From Candidatus Streptomyces philanthi (lineage in GTDB: Bacteria > Actinomycetota > Actinomycetes > Streptomycetales > Streptomycetaceae): a DNA stretch of 64,000 nucleotides. The stretch lies in the NCBI GenBank assembly GCA_018114805.1, contig CP073042.1, positions 3,100,001 through 3,164,000 on the forward strand. The letters run 5' to 3'. Below the pieces are notes generated by a model. That model made no database searches. It had not been told where the DNA came from and worked only from the letters and a program-made list of their open reading frames with translations. Made by a program: the position numbers and the translations under genes. Shown piece by piece: positions 38,265 through 54,112 of this stretch (positions are counted from its first letter, which is position 1; every line of letters starts with the position of its first letter).

Positions 38265-40878
38265 ATGGGTGAGATCTTCGCTGGTCGGTACGAGCTGGTC
38301 GATCCGATCGGCCGCGGCGGGGTGGGCGCAGTCTGGCGCTCCTGGGACCATCGCAGAGCGCGTTACGTCGCCGCCAAGGTGCTCCAACAGAGCGACGCGT
38401 ACACGTTGTTGAGGTTCGTCCGGGAGCAGGCGCTGCGGATCGACCATCCGCACGTGCTGGCCCCGGCGAGCTGGGCCACGGACGACGACAAGGTGCTGTT
38501 CACCATGGACCTGGTGCGCGGCGGCTCGCTCGCGCACCTCATCGGCGACTACGGTCCGCTGCCGCCCTCCTACGTCTGCACGTTGCTCGACCAGTTGCTC
38601 TCCGGCGTCGCGGCGGTGCACAAGGAAGGCGTGATCCACCGGGACATCAAGCCCGCCAACGTGCTGCTGGAAGCCACCGGAACAGGCCGCCCCCACGTGC
38701 GGCTCTCGGATTTCGGTATCGCCATGACCAAGGGCGAACCCCGGCTCACGGACACCGACTTCGTGGTGGGCACGCCCGGTTATTTCGCGCCCGAGCAGAT
38801 TCTCGGTGCCGAGCCGGACTTTCCGGCCGACCTGTTCACGGTCGGGCTGGTGGCGTTGTATCTCCTAAGCGGGCGCAAGCCGGACGCGGAAGCGCTCATC
38901 AAGCGATTCACGGAACACGGTGTGCCGAATGCGCCCGCCGGTATTCCGGAACCGCTGTGGCAGGTGATAGCGAACCTCCTGCTGCCCGATCCGGAGGCCC
39001 GTTTCCGCACCGCGAACGGCGCCCGCAAAGCGCTCCTTTCCGCGATGGAGTTGCTTGCCGGAGCCCGATTTCGACGACGAGGCGGTCGAGGTCTTCGACC
39101 ACCTCGGACCGCTGCCGCCGGGCTTCGGCCCCGACGGCCCGACCGCCCCGACCGACCGGCCGGCGCAACCGGACGCGACCGAGACCTACGCCACCGGGCC
39201 CTACGCGACGGGCCTCTAGCCGGCCGGGAGCTACCCAGGCCCGGAGCAGCGGGGCGGGCCAGGGCCGGGACCCGGGCTCGCGGCGAACGAGCCCGCGGCG
39301 AACGGGCCGGTGGCGAGCGACCGCGCGGGGCACGGGAGCCCGGCGGGCGGGCCCCCGGCGAGCACGTCAGCCACGCACGAGCCCCGGGGCGTCGGGCCTG
39401 ACGGGGACGGCGAGTTGGGCTCGCCAGCGGCCGACCGGGCAGTGGACCAGGCGAGCCCACCGGTGACCGGCCCGGCGTCACATCAGGCGGGCCCACCGGC
39501 GGCCGGCCGAGCAGGCGGCCAACCGGGGGGCCAGCCGGGCAGTCGGACCGCTGGGGGCGCCGGTGCGCAGGCCGGGCGCGCGTCGGCGGAGCCCGGCACT
39601 GGCCACACCCCGTTCACCGCGCCGGGCGCGCACGCCCCGGGCCCGTACCCGTCCGGCCCGTACGCCACCGGCGCGGAGCCCACGGGCACGGCACACGACG
39701 ACCGACTCCTGGTTCGGCCTGCCGCAGGGCTCCTGGCAGGGCCCCACGACCCCCTCCGCGCCGACCCCCGGCCCGACCAAGCCCGCCACACCCGGGAACG
39801 GCGCGGCCGACGGGCCCGACGTGGACACCGGCTCCCTGCCGGGGCCGCCGACGGCCACCGGGGTTGAGCCCGCCATGTCGCAGACCGGCAGCTTCCCGCC
39901 GACGCCGACGCCGACCGGACCAGCCGATCCCGATCCCGGCCCCGGTCCCGGCCCCGGGCCCGCCGCCGGCCGCGACCAGGCACCGGGCCACGCCCGGCCC
40001 CACGCCCGGGCAGCGGAGCCTCACCCCCAGCACGCCGCCGCACGCCCCGCCGCCACCGACGGCCACCCACGACGCCCCGACCCCGCCCGCCCGCGCCGCC
40101 GCACCCGACCCCACCCTGGCCGCCCGACGCCACGCCGACCGCCAGTCCGCTGGCACCCACGGCGCCGCCCCCGCTGCCCTCGGAGCCCACGCCGACCCCC
40201 ACGCCCCTCGCACCCCCGTACGCGGCCACGCCACCTACGGGCGCGCCGGGCGCGTACGCCGGCCCGCAGCCGCCCACCGCGTCAGGCGGCCCTCCCGCTC
40301 AGGCCGCCCCGCGCCTCCCGACGACCCAACAGCCGCCGTACCAGCACGCGTACGGCTATCCGCCGGGCCCGCACACCACGCCGACGCCCACGCGGCCGAC
40401 CCTCCCGTACCCCGCCGCGCAGTCGCCCGGCCCGCAGGTCGCCGGGCACGCGACGGCGTACCCGCCCGGCTCGCCGCTCCCGCCGCACGGCCCGCACACG
40501 CCGTCGCCGCCCCCGGCGTACCCCTCGTCGGCCGTCAGGGTGGCGCATGTCGACACGGACTCGACCGCGGTCTTCAGGCCGGCCGGCGCCCCGGGCCCGA
40601 CCGCGACCACGCCACCACCGGCGCAGGCCGGCCCGGCCGCACGGCCCGTCGCGCCCCCTGGCCCGGTAGCCCCCGGCTCGGCGGGCGACGTGCCCGGCCA
40701 GCCTGGCCTGCCGAGTCAGGGGAGTGCGGCGACCCCGGCGACGCACTCCGTGGCGCCGCCGGCGGCCACGCACGCGGCCCCGCGCCCCCCGGGTCCCTCG
40801 CGCGCCGTGACGCTCGCCATCCTGGTCGCCGCGGCCCTCTGCTTCGCCGTCGGAACCTGGGCGCTGCTGGCTGGCTAG
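38265..40878 (+). pseudogene. Ser/Thr protein kinase with long Pro-rich tail and C-terminal membrane anchor, frame-disrupted
   Basis: The kinase domain (about 38265-39050) is intact: GRGGVGAVWRSWD, HRDIKPANVLL, SDFGIAMTKG, GTPGYFAPEQ. Near 39055 the frame slips; the natural continuation PEPDFDDEAVEVFDHLGPLP lies in the next frame and meets TAG at 39217-39219. Downstream, recognisable pieces of a Pro/Gly/Thr-rich tail occur in changing frames (DSWFGLPQGSWQG near 39700; HAYGYPPGPHTTPTP near 40350). The last piece ends in a membrane helix (VTLAILVAAALCFAVGTWALLAG, stop before 40878). The repaired kinase would have about 870 residues. ATG 38265 fits the domain start; GTG 38247 is an alternative. 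A kinase-only product could still be made. Confidence 0.75.
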
Positions 40879-40931
40879 CCCGACCCGGGCCGCGACGGCG
40901 TGCGCCCGTGCCGCCGTCCACAACCCGCTGT

Positions 40932-42305
40932 CTACCGCGCGGTGTTGTCGCCCCCGCCGTGCGGGCCCGGGCCCGCCACGGAGGCGGCCGTGTGCCGGCG
41001 CGCGGTCAGCTTCCACGCGCCGAGGCCGGCCAACAGCGCCGTGTCGAGCCCGAACCCGCCGTACGCGACGGCTCGCAGCCGGTCGTCTTCTGCCGTATCG
41101 GCGGCGCCCGGCCCCGGTTGGCCGATCCGCCCCTGGTCCGCGCCGGTGCCGAAGCCACCGGCCGTGGCGCTGCCGTCGTAACGGGGGCCCGGCTCGGCGT
41201 CGCCCTTCAGGTGGACGCGCAGGGTCACCGGCACGCCGTCCTCGAAGTAGCGCTTCATCTTCGGGCTCACGGTGACGGCGACGTAGTACCAGCCGGCGAC
41301 GCTCGCGGCCCGCACGGCCACCCGGGAGCGCTCCGTACGGTTGACGTAGGCCAGCGGCGCGGTGCTGATCCGGGAGGCGCTCGGGTCGCCCTTGTACGGC
41401 ACGAAGTGGTTGGTCGCGAGCAGGGCGCGCGCCGGGTTGTAGACGGCCGCGCCGAGCGCGTCCCGCAAGAAGCCCGCGCTGCCCGTCGGCTTGCCCGTCG
41501 AGCCCTCGGGGGCCGGGATGTCGACGCTGGTCAGGAGCTGTTGGCCCCAGTCGACGGGGACCTTGAAGAAGCGGGTCTGACCGGGCGCGACGGTGTCCTG
41601 CCAGGCGCCCGAGGTGAGCAGGGTGGCGTCGTTGAACCCGGTGCCGCCCGCACGCTGTCGGGAGCCGCCGGAGCGCGGGAGGGGCGCGTCGGCGCTCTCG
41701 CTGTCCTTCGCCGGCTGCCCGCTGGGCTCGCCCTTGATCCCCGGCTCGCGCATGGAGCGCAGCTCCAGTGCCCACCGCTCGTCGCGGCCGGCCGTCGCTT
41801 CGGGCCGTTCGACCCTGACCAGGTGCCGGCCCGCCGTACCGCACCGCGCCGCCGTGCCCGTACCGGGCTGGCGCACCACGGCGGTGCCGAACGGGTGGGC
41901 CACGTCGTCCGCGTCGGTCCCGGCGACCGCGGTGTCGCACCGCCCGCCGTCCGACCGGGTCAGCGTCAGGCATATCTCGTCCCGGTACGCGTCGATGCGC
42001 GCGCCCGGGGGCGACACGGCGACGGCCGACACGTAGGCGGTGGACCGGTAGTCGAGGTCGACCGCGTAGAACCGGGTCTCGCCCGCGGCGATGCTGTCGA
42101 CGCGCGGCCCGCCCACCGCCAACGACGGGGCGTCGTCGCTGGTCAGGCTGCCACGGATGGATGTCCCCACGGTGCGGTAGGTGCGGGCGTCGGCGCCCGG
42201 GACGGCTTGTGCGGGGTCGGGTATCAGCCCGCCGACCGCGCCCGCCGCGCACAGGGCCGCCAGGGCGACCAGGCGGGAGGGGTGCCTGCGGCGGCGGTCG
42301 TCCAT
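40932..42305 (-). CDS. Secreted protein of unknown function
   Basis: The 457-residue protein has a Sec signal peptide (basic start, LVALAALCAAGAVGGL, cleavage near AQAVPG). A large extracellular part carries two similar modules beginning AAGETRFYAVDLDY and APGQTRFFKVPVDW, each resembling a small beta-sandwich. A weak hydrophobic stretch lies near the C-terminus (GFGLDTALLAGLGAW), which could be an anchor. I do not recognise a named family with certainty. It is convergent with the kinase gene. Confidence 0.75.
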   Translation of the reverse strand: MDDRRRRHPSRLVALAALCAAGAVGGLIPDPAQAVPGADARTYRTVGTSIRGSLTSDDAPSLAVGGPRVDSIAAGETRFYAVDLDYRSTAYVSAVAVSPPGARIDAYRDEICLTLTRSDGGRCDTAVAGTDADDVAHPFGTAVVRQPGTGTAARCGTAGRHLVRVERPEATAGRDERWALELRSMREPGIKGEPSGQPAKDSESADAPLPRSGGSRQRAGGTGFNDATLLTSGAWQDTVAPGQTRFFKVPVDWGQQLLTSVDIPAPEGSTGKPTGSAGFLRDALGAAVYNPARALLATNHFVPYKGDPSASRISTAPLAYVNRTERSRVAVRAASVAGWYYVAVTVSPKMKRYFEDGVPVTLRVHLKGDAEPGPRYDGSATAGGFGTGADQGRIGQPGPGAADTAEDDRLRAVAYGGFGLDTALLAGLGAWKLTARRHTAASVAGPGPHGGGDNTAR

Positions 42306-42489
42306 GGGGCGTCACTCCTTGGCGTAGCGGTTCCCGGCACCACGTTTTGCTCGTGCAAGCTAATTCTTTGCTTACGTGAACTCAAGGGGTGGGCGTCACG
42401 CGCCGGCCCGCCAGCCGCGCGCCCACGACGCACTACGGGACCCCGACTGCGCCACGCGATCAAGGCCCCGTAAAAACGACTGGTGCGAC

Positions 42490-42624
42490 TCACACACCCG
42501 AACCTGAGGGCACGGAGTCGGTCGCCTCCGTCCACAGATCCTGCTCGGCGCGATCCGCCTGGATCTGGCGGTACACGAGGAGCCCGCCGATTGCGGCCAG
42601 TGCGACCAGGAGAAGCTTCTTCAC
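42490..42624 (-). CDS. DLW-39 family small membrane protein
   Basis: The 44-residue protein reads KKLLLVALAAIGGLLVYRQ, then QADRAEQDLWTEA with the family DLW motif, and a short tail. It is a tiny single-pass protein found in actinomycetes near gyrA; no function is known. GTG 42624 is chosen because the hydrophobic helix begins immediately. Longer in-frame starts add unconserved residues. Confidence 0.85.
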   Translation of the reverse strand: MKKLLLVALAAIGGLLVYRQIQADRAEQDLWTEATDSVPSGSGV

Positions 42625-42781
42625 CGCGCGACCTCGTCTTTCCTTGACGTAGGAGACCTTCTGACGCTCGACTATACACACCAACCGATACCGATCAGTG
42701 AGCTAGGCCCTGGCCCAACTCAGTGGGTGGACAAAAGAATCGGCCCGGCTGGCTATTCGCCATCTGGGCCGTTCCCATCGG

Positions 42782-42855
42782 TGGGGCTAACAGGACTTGA
42801 ACCTGTGGCCTCTTCCTTATCAGGGAAGCGCTCTAACCGTCTGAGCTATAGCCCC
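42782..42855 (-). tRNA. tRNA-Ile (anticodon GAT)
   Basis: On the minus strand the acceptor GGGGCTA pairs with TAGCCCC and the discriminator is A. The D arm is GCTCAGACGGTTAGAGC, the anticodon loop CTGATAA gives GAT, and the T arm is ACAGGTTCAAGTCCTGT. CCA is not encoded. It is 74 nt long and lies between DLW-39 and the DUF3566 gene. Confidence 0.96.
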
Positions 42856-43126
42856 GCGCTGCACCAAAAGATTAGCGCACCACCAGCCCTGTCCCAAAAT
42901 CGGTATCCGCCGGGCCCCCGCCCGCGGCCCCCGTCCGCCACGGAATTTCCACCCCGTACGCCCCACCCGACACGAGCCCCACCCCAGCCGGCCCGGCCCC
43001 GCCCCGACCGGGCCGACAGCGACCCGGCCGGCCGCCAGCCCACCGGCCCCGGGACACGCACACCCAGCCCCACCGGCCCCCCACACACCCGAACAGCGCC
43101 ACCACACCCAAAACGGCGCCGCCGTC
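42856..43126. other. Intergenic region, no gene seen
   Basis: C-rich, low-complexity DNA between tRNA-Ile and the DUF3566 gene stop. No coding signal is seen and no clear terminator hairpin was found. Confidence 0.4.
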
Positions 43127-43696
43127 CTACTCGTCCTCCGCCAGCGTCAGCTCAACGCCGCCGACGAAGCCCGCCGACAGGTTGTAGATGAACGCCCCCA
43201 ACGTGGCCAGGGCGGTCGCCAGGACCACGTCGATGACCGCGATGACCGACGTGAAGACCAGCACGCGAGGCAACGACAGGAAGGATTCCAGGTCAAAGCC
43301 GCCACCCTCGTTGGATTCCGTGGCGTCGCTGATCGTGCCGCCCACGGTGGAGAGGACGCCCATCGCGTCCATCGTCATCCACAGCACGGAGGCCGCGATG
43401 ATCGTGGAGATCCCCAGCGCGATGGAGAGCAGGAAGCTCACCTTCATCACGGACCAGGGATCGACCTTCGCCACCCGCAGTCGCGCCTTGCGGGTGCGCG
43501 GCACGGTACGCGCACCCGCGGGCGTACGCGGTCGGCGCACCGCCTGCTGGGGCGCCGGCCCCTGCGCGCCCGCCGGGGGCGCGTAGGCGTGCGGCGGGTG
43601 GTAGGGCTGGGACTGCTGCGAAGCCGGCCGCTCATTGGGCAGTGGGCTCGCCGAGAACGACTCGTAGCCCTGCTTGGCACCTCGGGTGTCCGTCAC
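43127..43696 (-). CDS. DUF3566 membrane protein downstream of gyrA
   Basis: The 189-residue protein has a Pro/Gln-rich cytoplasmic N-terminus and two membrane helices (VMKVSFLLSIALGISTIIAASVLW and VFTSVIAVIDVVLATALATLGAFIY) around the DUF3566 core. The function is unknown; it always accompanies gyrA in actinomycetes. The original start is probably GTG 43827, which has a strong GAGGAG signal overlapping the gyrA stop. That frame (VTGATGAGGTEGHLPAG...) ends in TGA near 43697, so a frameshift lies near 43700-43740. From GTG 43696 the conserved part is complete. Confidence 0.85.
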   Translation of the reverse strand: MTDTRGAKQGYESFSASPLPNERPASQQSQPYHPPHAYAPPAGAQGPAPQQAVRRPRTPAGARTVPRTRKARLRVAKVDPWSVMKVSFLLSIALGISTIIAASVLWMTMDAMGVLSTVGGTISDATESNEGGGFDLESFLSLPRVLVFTSVIAVIDVVLATALATLGAFIYNLSAGFVGGVELTLAEDE

Positions 43697-43703
43697 GGTT
43701 CCC

Positions 43704-43744
43704 CTCTGGGAGTCAGCCGCTCCCCTGTGGGAGTCAGCAGCCGA
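43704..43744. repeat. Imperfect 21-bp tandem repeat in the DUF3566 5' region
   Basis: Two copies of a GGGAGTCAGC-containing unit occur, 21 bp apart (on the minus strand GCTGACTCCCACAGGGG and GCTGACTCCCAGAGGGG). They mark the place where the two DUF3566 frames diverge. Confidence 0.65.
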
Positions 43745-43830
43745 GCACGGGCGCCGCCGCTCGACGCGGTCGCGGGTCCCGCGGGCAGGTGGCCCTCGGT
43801 GCCCCCGGCGCCCGTGGCTCCAGTCACGAC

Positions 43831-46440
<2,610 letters not shown>

Positions 46441-46501
46441 TGCTGGTCAAGATCCTTTCAGGCGGCGGGAAGCCCGGCTGCGCGGCCGGGGAGGGGCCGA
46501 C

Positions 46502-49256
<2,755 letters not shown>

Positions 49257-49868
49257 TCAGCCGTAGGTGTCGCCCGGGCCACGGCTGCCGGGCGCCCGCA
49301 GCGGCCCGTACCGTCGTGCGGGGCCGCCGGGGCCGAGCACCTTGAGCGTGCGCACCGTGCCGTGGCCCAGGTCTGCGTTGAGCCGCGCCACGAGCTGCGG
49401 CGCCAGCAGCCGGAGCTGGGTGGCCCAGGCCGTGGAGTCGCAACACACCGTCAGCACTCGCGCGTCCTCGTCGTACCGCTGCGGCTCGCAGTGCTGCGCG
49501 ACCTCGGGTCCGACGAGCTGAGGCCAGCGGCCCATCACGCCGCCGACCGCCGCGGGCGCCTCCCAACCGCGTTCGGTGATCAGCCGGTTGATGGCCGCGC
49601 CCAACGGCAGCGGGTCGCGCCCGCCCGCCCGCGCGCCCGAGCGCAGCCCACCGCGCCTGGCCTGCTTCTTCTGTTGCGCCGCCGCGCCGTGCGCGCGGGC
49701 GCGCTCCTTCGCCGCCCGCAACGCGACCTGCGCCAGGTCCACGCCCGTGGGCTCGGCCGCCGCACCGGCCGGGCCCGCGCCCGGGCCGCCGTCGCGGTCC
49801 GCGCCGGCCCGCGGCCCCCGGGCCCCGTCCCGCTCCCGACCCGGACTGCCCGCCGCAGGCCACGTCAT
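49257..49868 (-). CDS. dciA: DciA-like protein (DUF721)
   Basis: The 203-residue protein has a disordered N-terminal part and a C-terminal DUF721 domain ([39 protein letters not shown]...[27 protein letters not shown]). DUF721/DciA proteins load or activate the replicative helicase in bacteria lacking DnaC. The start overlaps the recF stop by ATGA (49865-49868), so it is coupled with recF. Confidence 0.9.
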   Translation of the reverse strand: MTWPAAGSPGRERDGARGPRAGADRDGGPGAGPAGAAAEPTGVDLAQVALRAAKERARAHGAAAQQKKQARRGGLRSGARAGGRDPLPLGAAINRLITERGWEAPAAVGGVMGRWPQLVGPEVAQHCEPQRYDEDARVLTVCCDSTAWATQLRLLAPQLVARLNADLGHGTVRTLKVLGPGGPARRYGPLRAPGSRGPGDTYG

Positions 49869-51010
49869 ACGCGCTCCACCACACCTTCCGACACCGCGTA
49901 CCGCACGCCCGTCAGCGCTCCCGGCACGTCGTCGTCCACCGCGGCCGTCACCAACACCTGCTCGCCCGGGGCCACCAGCTCCGCGAGCCGCTCCCGGCGG
50001 CGCACGTCCAGCTCGGCGAAGACGTCGTCCAGCACCAGCACGGGCTCGTTTCCCTCAGACCGCAGCAGGTCGTACGAGGCGAGCCGTAGCGCAAGCGCGT
50101 ACGACCAGGACTCACCGTGGCTGGTGTACCCCTTCGCGGGCAACTCGCCCAGTTTCAGCAGCAGGTCGTCCCGGTGCGGGCCGACCAGCGTCACGCCCCG
50201 CTCGATCTCCCGCTTGCGCGCCTCGCCCAGCGCCGCCCGCAGCAGCTCGTACAGCTCCGGCCGGCCCGTCTCCGGGCCGAGCGCGGCACCGCCCGCCGTC
50301 TCGCTGACGGAACTCCGGTACTCCAGGACCACCGGGCCGCTACCGGGGGCCAGTTGCTCGTACGCCTTGTCGGCCAGCGGGCGCAGCGTGGCCACCAGGT
50401 CGAGCCGCTGGGCCAGCAACTCCGCGGCCACCTGGGCCAGATGCTGGTCCCAGACGTCCAGCGTGGACAGGTCGAGCTGCCGGCCGCCGTGCCCGCGGGC
50501 CATGGCCGCCGTCTTGAGCAGCGTGTTGCGCTGCTTCAGCACCCGGTCGTAGTCCGAGCGCACCCCGGCCATCCGCGGCGACCTGGCCGTGATCAGCTCG
50601 TCGAGGAAGCGCCGCCGCTCGCCCGGGTCGCCCTTGACCAGCGCCAGGTCCTCCGGCGCGAACAGCACTGTGCGCACGATGCCGAGCACGTCACGCGGCC
50701 TGACCTGCGAAGACCGGTTGATCCTGGCCCGGTTGGCCCGGCCCGGGTTGAGTTCGAGCTCGATGAGCTGCTGCCGGCCGCCCTGCACGACCGCGGCCCG
50801 CACGATCGCCCGCTCGGCGCCCATCCGCACCAGCGGCGCGTCGGACGAGACCCGGTGACTGGCCAGGGTGGCGAGGTAGCCGACGGACTCGACCAGGTTG
50901 GTCTTGCCCTGCCCGTTGGGGCCGACGAACGCGGAGACGCCCGGGTCAAGGGGAACCTCGACCCGGGCGTACGAGCGGAAGTCGGCGAGTGACAAATGCG
51001 AGACGTGCAT
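49865..51010 (-). CDS. recF: DNA replication and repair protein RecF
   Basis: The 381-residue SMC-like ATPase has Walker A ([13 protein letters not shown]), a signature-type region and Walker B ([13 protein letters not shown]). It helps load RecA at gaps and restart replication. ATG 51010 ([14 protein letters not shown]) is the normal start. It lies between gnd and dciA as is usual in Streptomyces. Confidence 0.96.
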   Translation of the reverse strand: MHVSHLSLADFRSYARVEVPLDPGVSAFVGPNGQGKTNLVESVGYLATLASHRVSSDAPLVRMGAERAIVRAAVVQGGRQQLIELELNPGRANRARINRSSQVRPRDVLGIVRTVLFAPEDLALVKGDPGERRRFLDELITARSPRMAGVRSDYDRVLKQRNTLLKTAAMARGHGGRQLDLSTLDVWDQHLAQVAAELLAQRLDLVATLRPLADKAYEQLAPGSGPVVLEYRSSVSETAGGAALGPETGRPELYELLRAALGEARKREIERGVTLVGPHRDDLLLKLGELPAKGYTSHGESWSYALALRLASYDLLRSEGNEPVLVLDDVFAELDVRRRERLAELVAPGEQVLVTAAVDDDVPGALTGVRYAVSEGVVERV

Positions 51011-51080
51011 GGTTTCCGTACCGACCTCCCCCGTCGACCAACGTCCGAGCGCGCCTCCTGTGGCACGCGCTGACCTGCTG

Positions 51081-52016
51081 TTACTTGTCCGTGTTGCTCG
51101 TCACCGCGTGGCCACCGAACTGGTTGCGCAGCGCGGCGATCATCTTCATCGACGGCGAGTCGTCCTGCCGCGAGGCGAAGCGTGCGAAGAGCGACGCGGT
51201 GATCGCCGGCAGCGGCACCGCGTGGTCGATGGCCGCCTCCACGGTCCACCGGCCCTCGCCGGAGTCCTGCGCGTAACCCCGCAGCTTCGACAGGTGCTCG
51301 TCGTCGTTCAGCGCGCACACGGCCAGGTCGAGCAGCCAGGACCGGATGACCGTGCCCTCCTGCCAGCTACGGAAGACCTCGCGGACGTCGGTGACCGAGT
51401 CCACCGCCTCCAGCAGCTCCCAGCCCTCGGCGAAGGCCTGCATCATGCCGTACTCGATGCCGTTGTGCACCATCTTGGCGAAGTGGCCGGCGCCGACCTT
51501 GCCCGCGTGCACCGAGCCGAACTCGCCCTCCCGTCGCCCACCGCCACCCTGGCCGGACGAGCTTCGCTCGGCTGTCCCACCGGGCTTCAACGCGTCGAAG
51601 ATCGGCTGCACCTTGGCGACGTGCTCCTCGTCGCCGCCGTACATCAGCGCGTAGCCGTTCTCCAGGCCCCAGACGCCGCCCGAGACGCCGCAGTCCACGA
51701 AGCCGACGCCCTTCTCGGCCAGCTCCGCGGCGTGCTTCTCGTCGTCCGTCCACCGCGAGTTTCCGCCGTCCACGACAACGTCGCCGGGGGACAGCAGCAC
51801 CCCCAGCTCGTCGATCGTGGACTGGGTGGCCGCCCCGGCGGGGACCATCACCCACACCACGCGCGGCCCCTGGAGCTGGCCCACCAGCTCCTCCAGGCTC
51901 GCCACGTCGGCGAGGTCCGGGGTGCGGTCGTATCCGATGACGGTGTGGCCTGCGCGGCGGATGCGCTCGCGCATGTTGCCGCCCATCTTGCCAAGACCGA
52001 CGAGACCGAGCTCCAT
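51081..52016 (-). CDS. gnd: 6-phosphogluconate dehydrogenase (decarboxylating), Gnd
   Basis: The 311-residue enzyme is the short Gnd type: Rossmann motif [44 protein letters not shown] and the catalytic [14 protein letters not shown]. It oxidises 6-phosphogluconate to ribulose 5-phosphate. An 18-residue insertion rich in Gly, Ser and Arg ([18 protein letters not shown]) splits the otherwise continuous [17 protein letters not shown]. It is encoded by about 51527-51580, which also contains a CGAGC-TTC-GCTCG hairpin. ATG 52016 is the family start. The gene sits between dnaN and recF. Confidence 0.93.
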   Translation of the reverse strand: MELGLVGLGKMGGNMRERIRRAGHTVIGYDRTPDLADVASLEELVGQLQGPRVVWVMVPAGAATQSTIDELGVLLSPGDVVVDGGNSRWTDDEKHAAELAEKGVGFVDCGVSGGVWGLENGYALMYGGDEEHVAKVQPIFDALKPGGTAERSSSGQGGGGRREGEFGSVHAGKVGAGHFAKMVHNGIEYGMMQAFAEGWELLEAVDSVTDVREVFRSWQEGTVIRSWLLDLAVCALNDDEHLSKLRGYAQDSGEGRWTVEAAIDHAVPLPAITASLFARFASRQDDSPSMKMIAALRNQFGGHAVTSNTDK

Positions 52017-52246
52017 CACTAATCCTTCTTGCCGGAGTGAGTACGTTGGGTAACGCGGTCGAGCCTACGCCCGGCCCCGCCCGCACGACTGTGGGCTCCG
52101 CCGCTCATACGGGGCGCCCGTCGCACGTCCTGGAGGGGCCACCCGACGCTGTCGCGTACCCGCCTCCGCGACTCACTGTGGACCACCACGCGGCGTCGCG
52201 CCCGGCGGGCCACGGGAAGCGTCCCGTAGCCTGGCCGTCGCGGGCC

Positions 52247-53377
52247 TCAGCCGGACAGGCGCACCGGCATGATCAGGTACTTGTACGCCTCATCGGCCTC
52301 CGCGTCCACGGCCGGCCGGCCGCTCAGCAGGGCGGGCTTGGTCGAGGTGGTGAACGAGAGCTGGGCCACCGGGGAGTCGATAGCGCTGAGCCCGTCCAGC
52401 AGGAAGGTCGGGTTGAAGGCGATCGAGATGTCGTCGCCCTCGAGCTGCGCGTCCACGCGCTCCACAGCCTGTGCGTCGTCGCTGGAGCCGGCCTCCAGGA
52501 TCAGCACGCCCTGCTCGAAGCTGAGCCGCACCGGGGTGTTGCGCTCGGCCACCAGCGCCACGCGCTTGACCGCCTCGACGAACAGCGCGGTCTCGATCAC
52601 CGCGACCGAGTTGAACTCGGTCGGGAACAGCGTGCGGTACTTCGGCAGGTCGCCTTCGAGCAGGCGGGTCGTGGTGCGCCGGCCGGCGCCCTCGAAGCCG
52701 ATCAGGCCCTCACCGGCACCGGAGCCCGCGAGCGCGATGCTAACGGTGTCGCCGCTGGTCAGCGACTTGGCCGTGTCGAGGAGCGTCTTGGCGGGCACCA
52801 GCGCGACGGCGGACAGGTCGGCCGCCTCCGGCTTCCACAGGAATTCGCGGACCGCGAAGCGGTAGCGGTCGGTGGAGGCCAGGGTGACGTGGTCGCCCTC
52901 GATCTCAATGCGCACACCGGTGAGGACCGGGAGCGTGTCGTCGCGGCCGGCGGCGATGGCCACCTGCGCGGCGGCGGCAGCGAAGACCTCGCCGGGGACG
53001 GTGCCGGTGACGCTGGGCATCTGCGGCAGCACCGGGTACTCCTCCACAGGCAGGGTGTGGAGTGTGAACCGCGAGGAACCGCAGACGACGGTCACGCGCA
53101 CACCGTCGGTGGAGATCTCCACCGGGCGGTTCGGCAGCGCACGGCAAATGTCGGCGAGCAGCCGGCCGGAGACCAGGACCGTGCCGTCCTCCTCGACGTT
53201 GGCCTCGACAGAGACGCGGGCGGAGACCTCGTAGTCGAAGCCGGAGAGGCTCAGGGAGCCCTCCTCCGCCTTCAGCAGCAGGCCCGCGAGGACGGGGACG
53301 GGCGGACGGGCCGGGAGGCTGCGGGCTGCCCAGGCCACTGCCTCCGCGAGTACATCGTGCTCCACCCGGATCTTCAC
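52247..53377 (-). CDS. dnaN: DNA polymerase III beta subunit (sliding clamp)
   Basis: The 376-residue clamp has three similar domains; recognisable parts are VKIRVEHDVLAEAVAWAARS at the start, RVTVVCGSSRFTLHTLPVEEYP in domain 1, and the C-terminus DEAYKYLIMPVRLSG. It encircles DNA and tethers polymerase III. GTG 53377 follows AGGAGGCGG on the minus strand. oriC lies directly upstream. Confidence 0.97.
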   Translation of the reverse strand: MKIRVEHDVLAEAVAWAARSLPARPPVPVLAGLLLKAEEGSLSLSGFDYEVSARVSVEANVEEDGTVLVSGRLLADICRALPNRPVEISTDGVRVTVVCGSSRFTLHTLPVEEYPVLPQMPSVTGTVPGEVFAAAAAQVAIAAGRDDTLPVLTGVRIEIEGDHVTLASTDRYRFAVREFLWKPEAADLSAVALVPAKTLLDTAKSLTSGDTVSIALAGSGAGEGLIGFEGAGRRTTTRLLEGDLPKYRTLFPTEFNSVAVIETALFVEAVKRVALVAERNTPVRLSFEQGVLILEAGSSDDAQAVERVDAQLEGDDISIAFNPTFLLDGLSAIDSPVAQLSFTTSTKPALLSGRPAVDAEADEAYKYLIMPVRLSG

Positions 53378-53520
53378 CGGAACCGCCTCCTGCTGTTGCT
53401 GACTCGCCCTGCTGGCCTTCGTCGTCGGCTGATTGCCGGAGACCAGTTTGACGCACGCCACCGACAGCGAGTGCGCGTCGGAGTCAAGTCGGTGCGAGGG
53501 CGTGGGAGCGAGCCTGACCC

Positions 53521-54112
53521 GAGTTGTGCACAGGCCTCACTTCGAAACGAACTTCTCGCTCTCAATGTGTGGTCGTAGTAGTAGGGCCTGTGGAAACGGT
53601 GGATAACTGCCTTTGCGCAGGTCACGTCGCGTTTTTTGTCCACTGCCCCTGTGGGCGACGGTGGTGGATAACCCGGGGTCTCTGTGGACCACCTAAAGTT
53701 CTGCACACCAGATACACAGGGAAGCCCTACTTCTCCCCAGCGGCGTCCCCAGTTTTACCCACGTTCCCCACAGCCCAATCCGGCGCCTTGGTGTGACGCC
53801 TTTCACTCGCTCCGGTGAGAGAGGGTGTCGCGTTCCCGAACAATGGACAACGGTGTGGAGAAGGCGGCGAAAGCTGTGCACAAGGGCGGCTGAGCTGTGG
53901 GCAGGCAGTGGACAACCGGTCGGGACGCCCTGTAGAAGAAATCTTGTCCACAGCCTGTGGATGACAGTTTGCCACAAATCCACACGCGTCTGACCTCGGA
54001 AGATCCTCTCTCACCAGCGGGGGCCTGTGGACACGTTTGGGACAGTCCAGTAGTCCCCAACCTGTGGACGCGAAATAGTCCGCAACATCTGTGGAGAAGA
54101 CCCGTGTCCACC
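53521..54112. other. oriC: Chromosomal replication origin oriC
   Basis: The non-coding region between dnaN and dnaA carries about 18 DnaA-box-like nonamers in both orientations, starting at 53524, 53589, 53598, 53636, 53663, 53683, 53764, 53842, 53854, 53875, 53907, 53944, 53956, 53976, 54026, 54063, 54090 and 54104. The best match is TTGTCCACA at 53944-53952, the Streptomyces consensus; most others differ by one or two bases. The multi-box layout, position and length fit the known oriC of Streptomyces. A more AT-rich part lies at about 53560-53720. Confidence 0.95.

Noticed and set aside
39864..42473. 869-codon plus-strand frame over the kinase tail and the secreted protein gene
   Set aside because: Low-complexity Pro/Arg translation and antisense of the gene at 40932-42305. 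No start signal.
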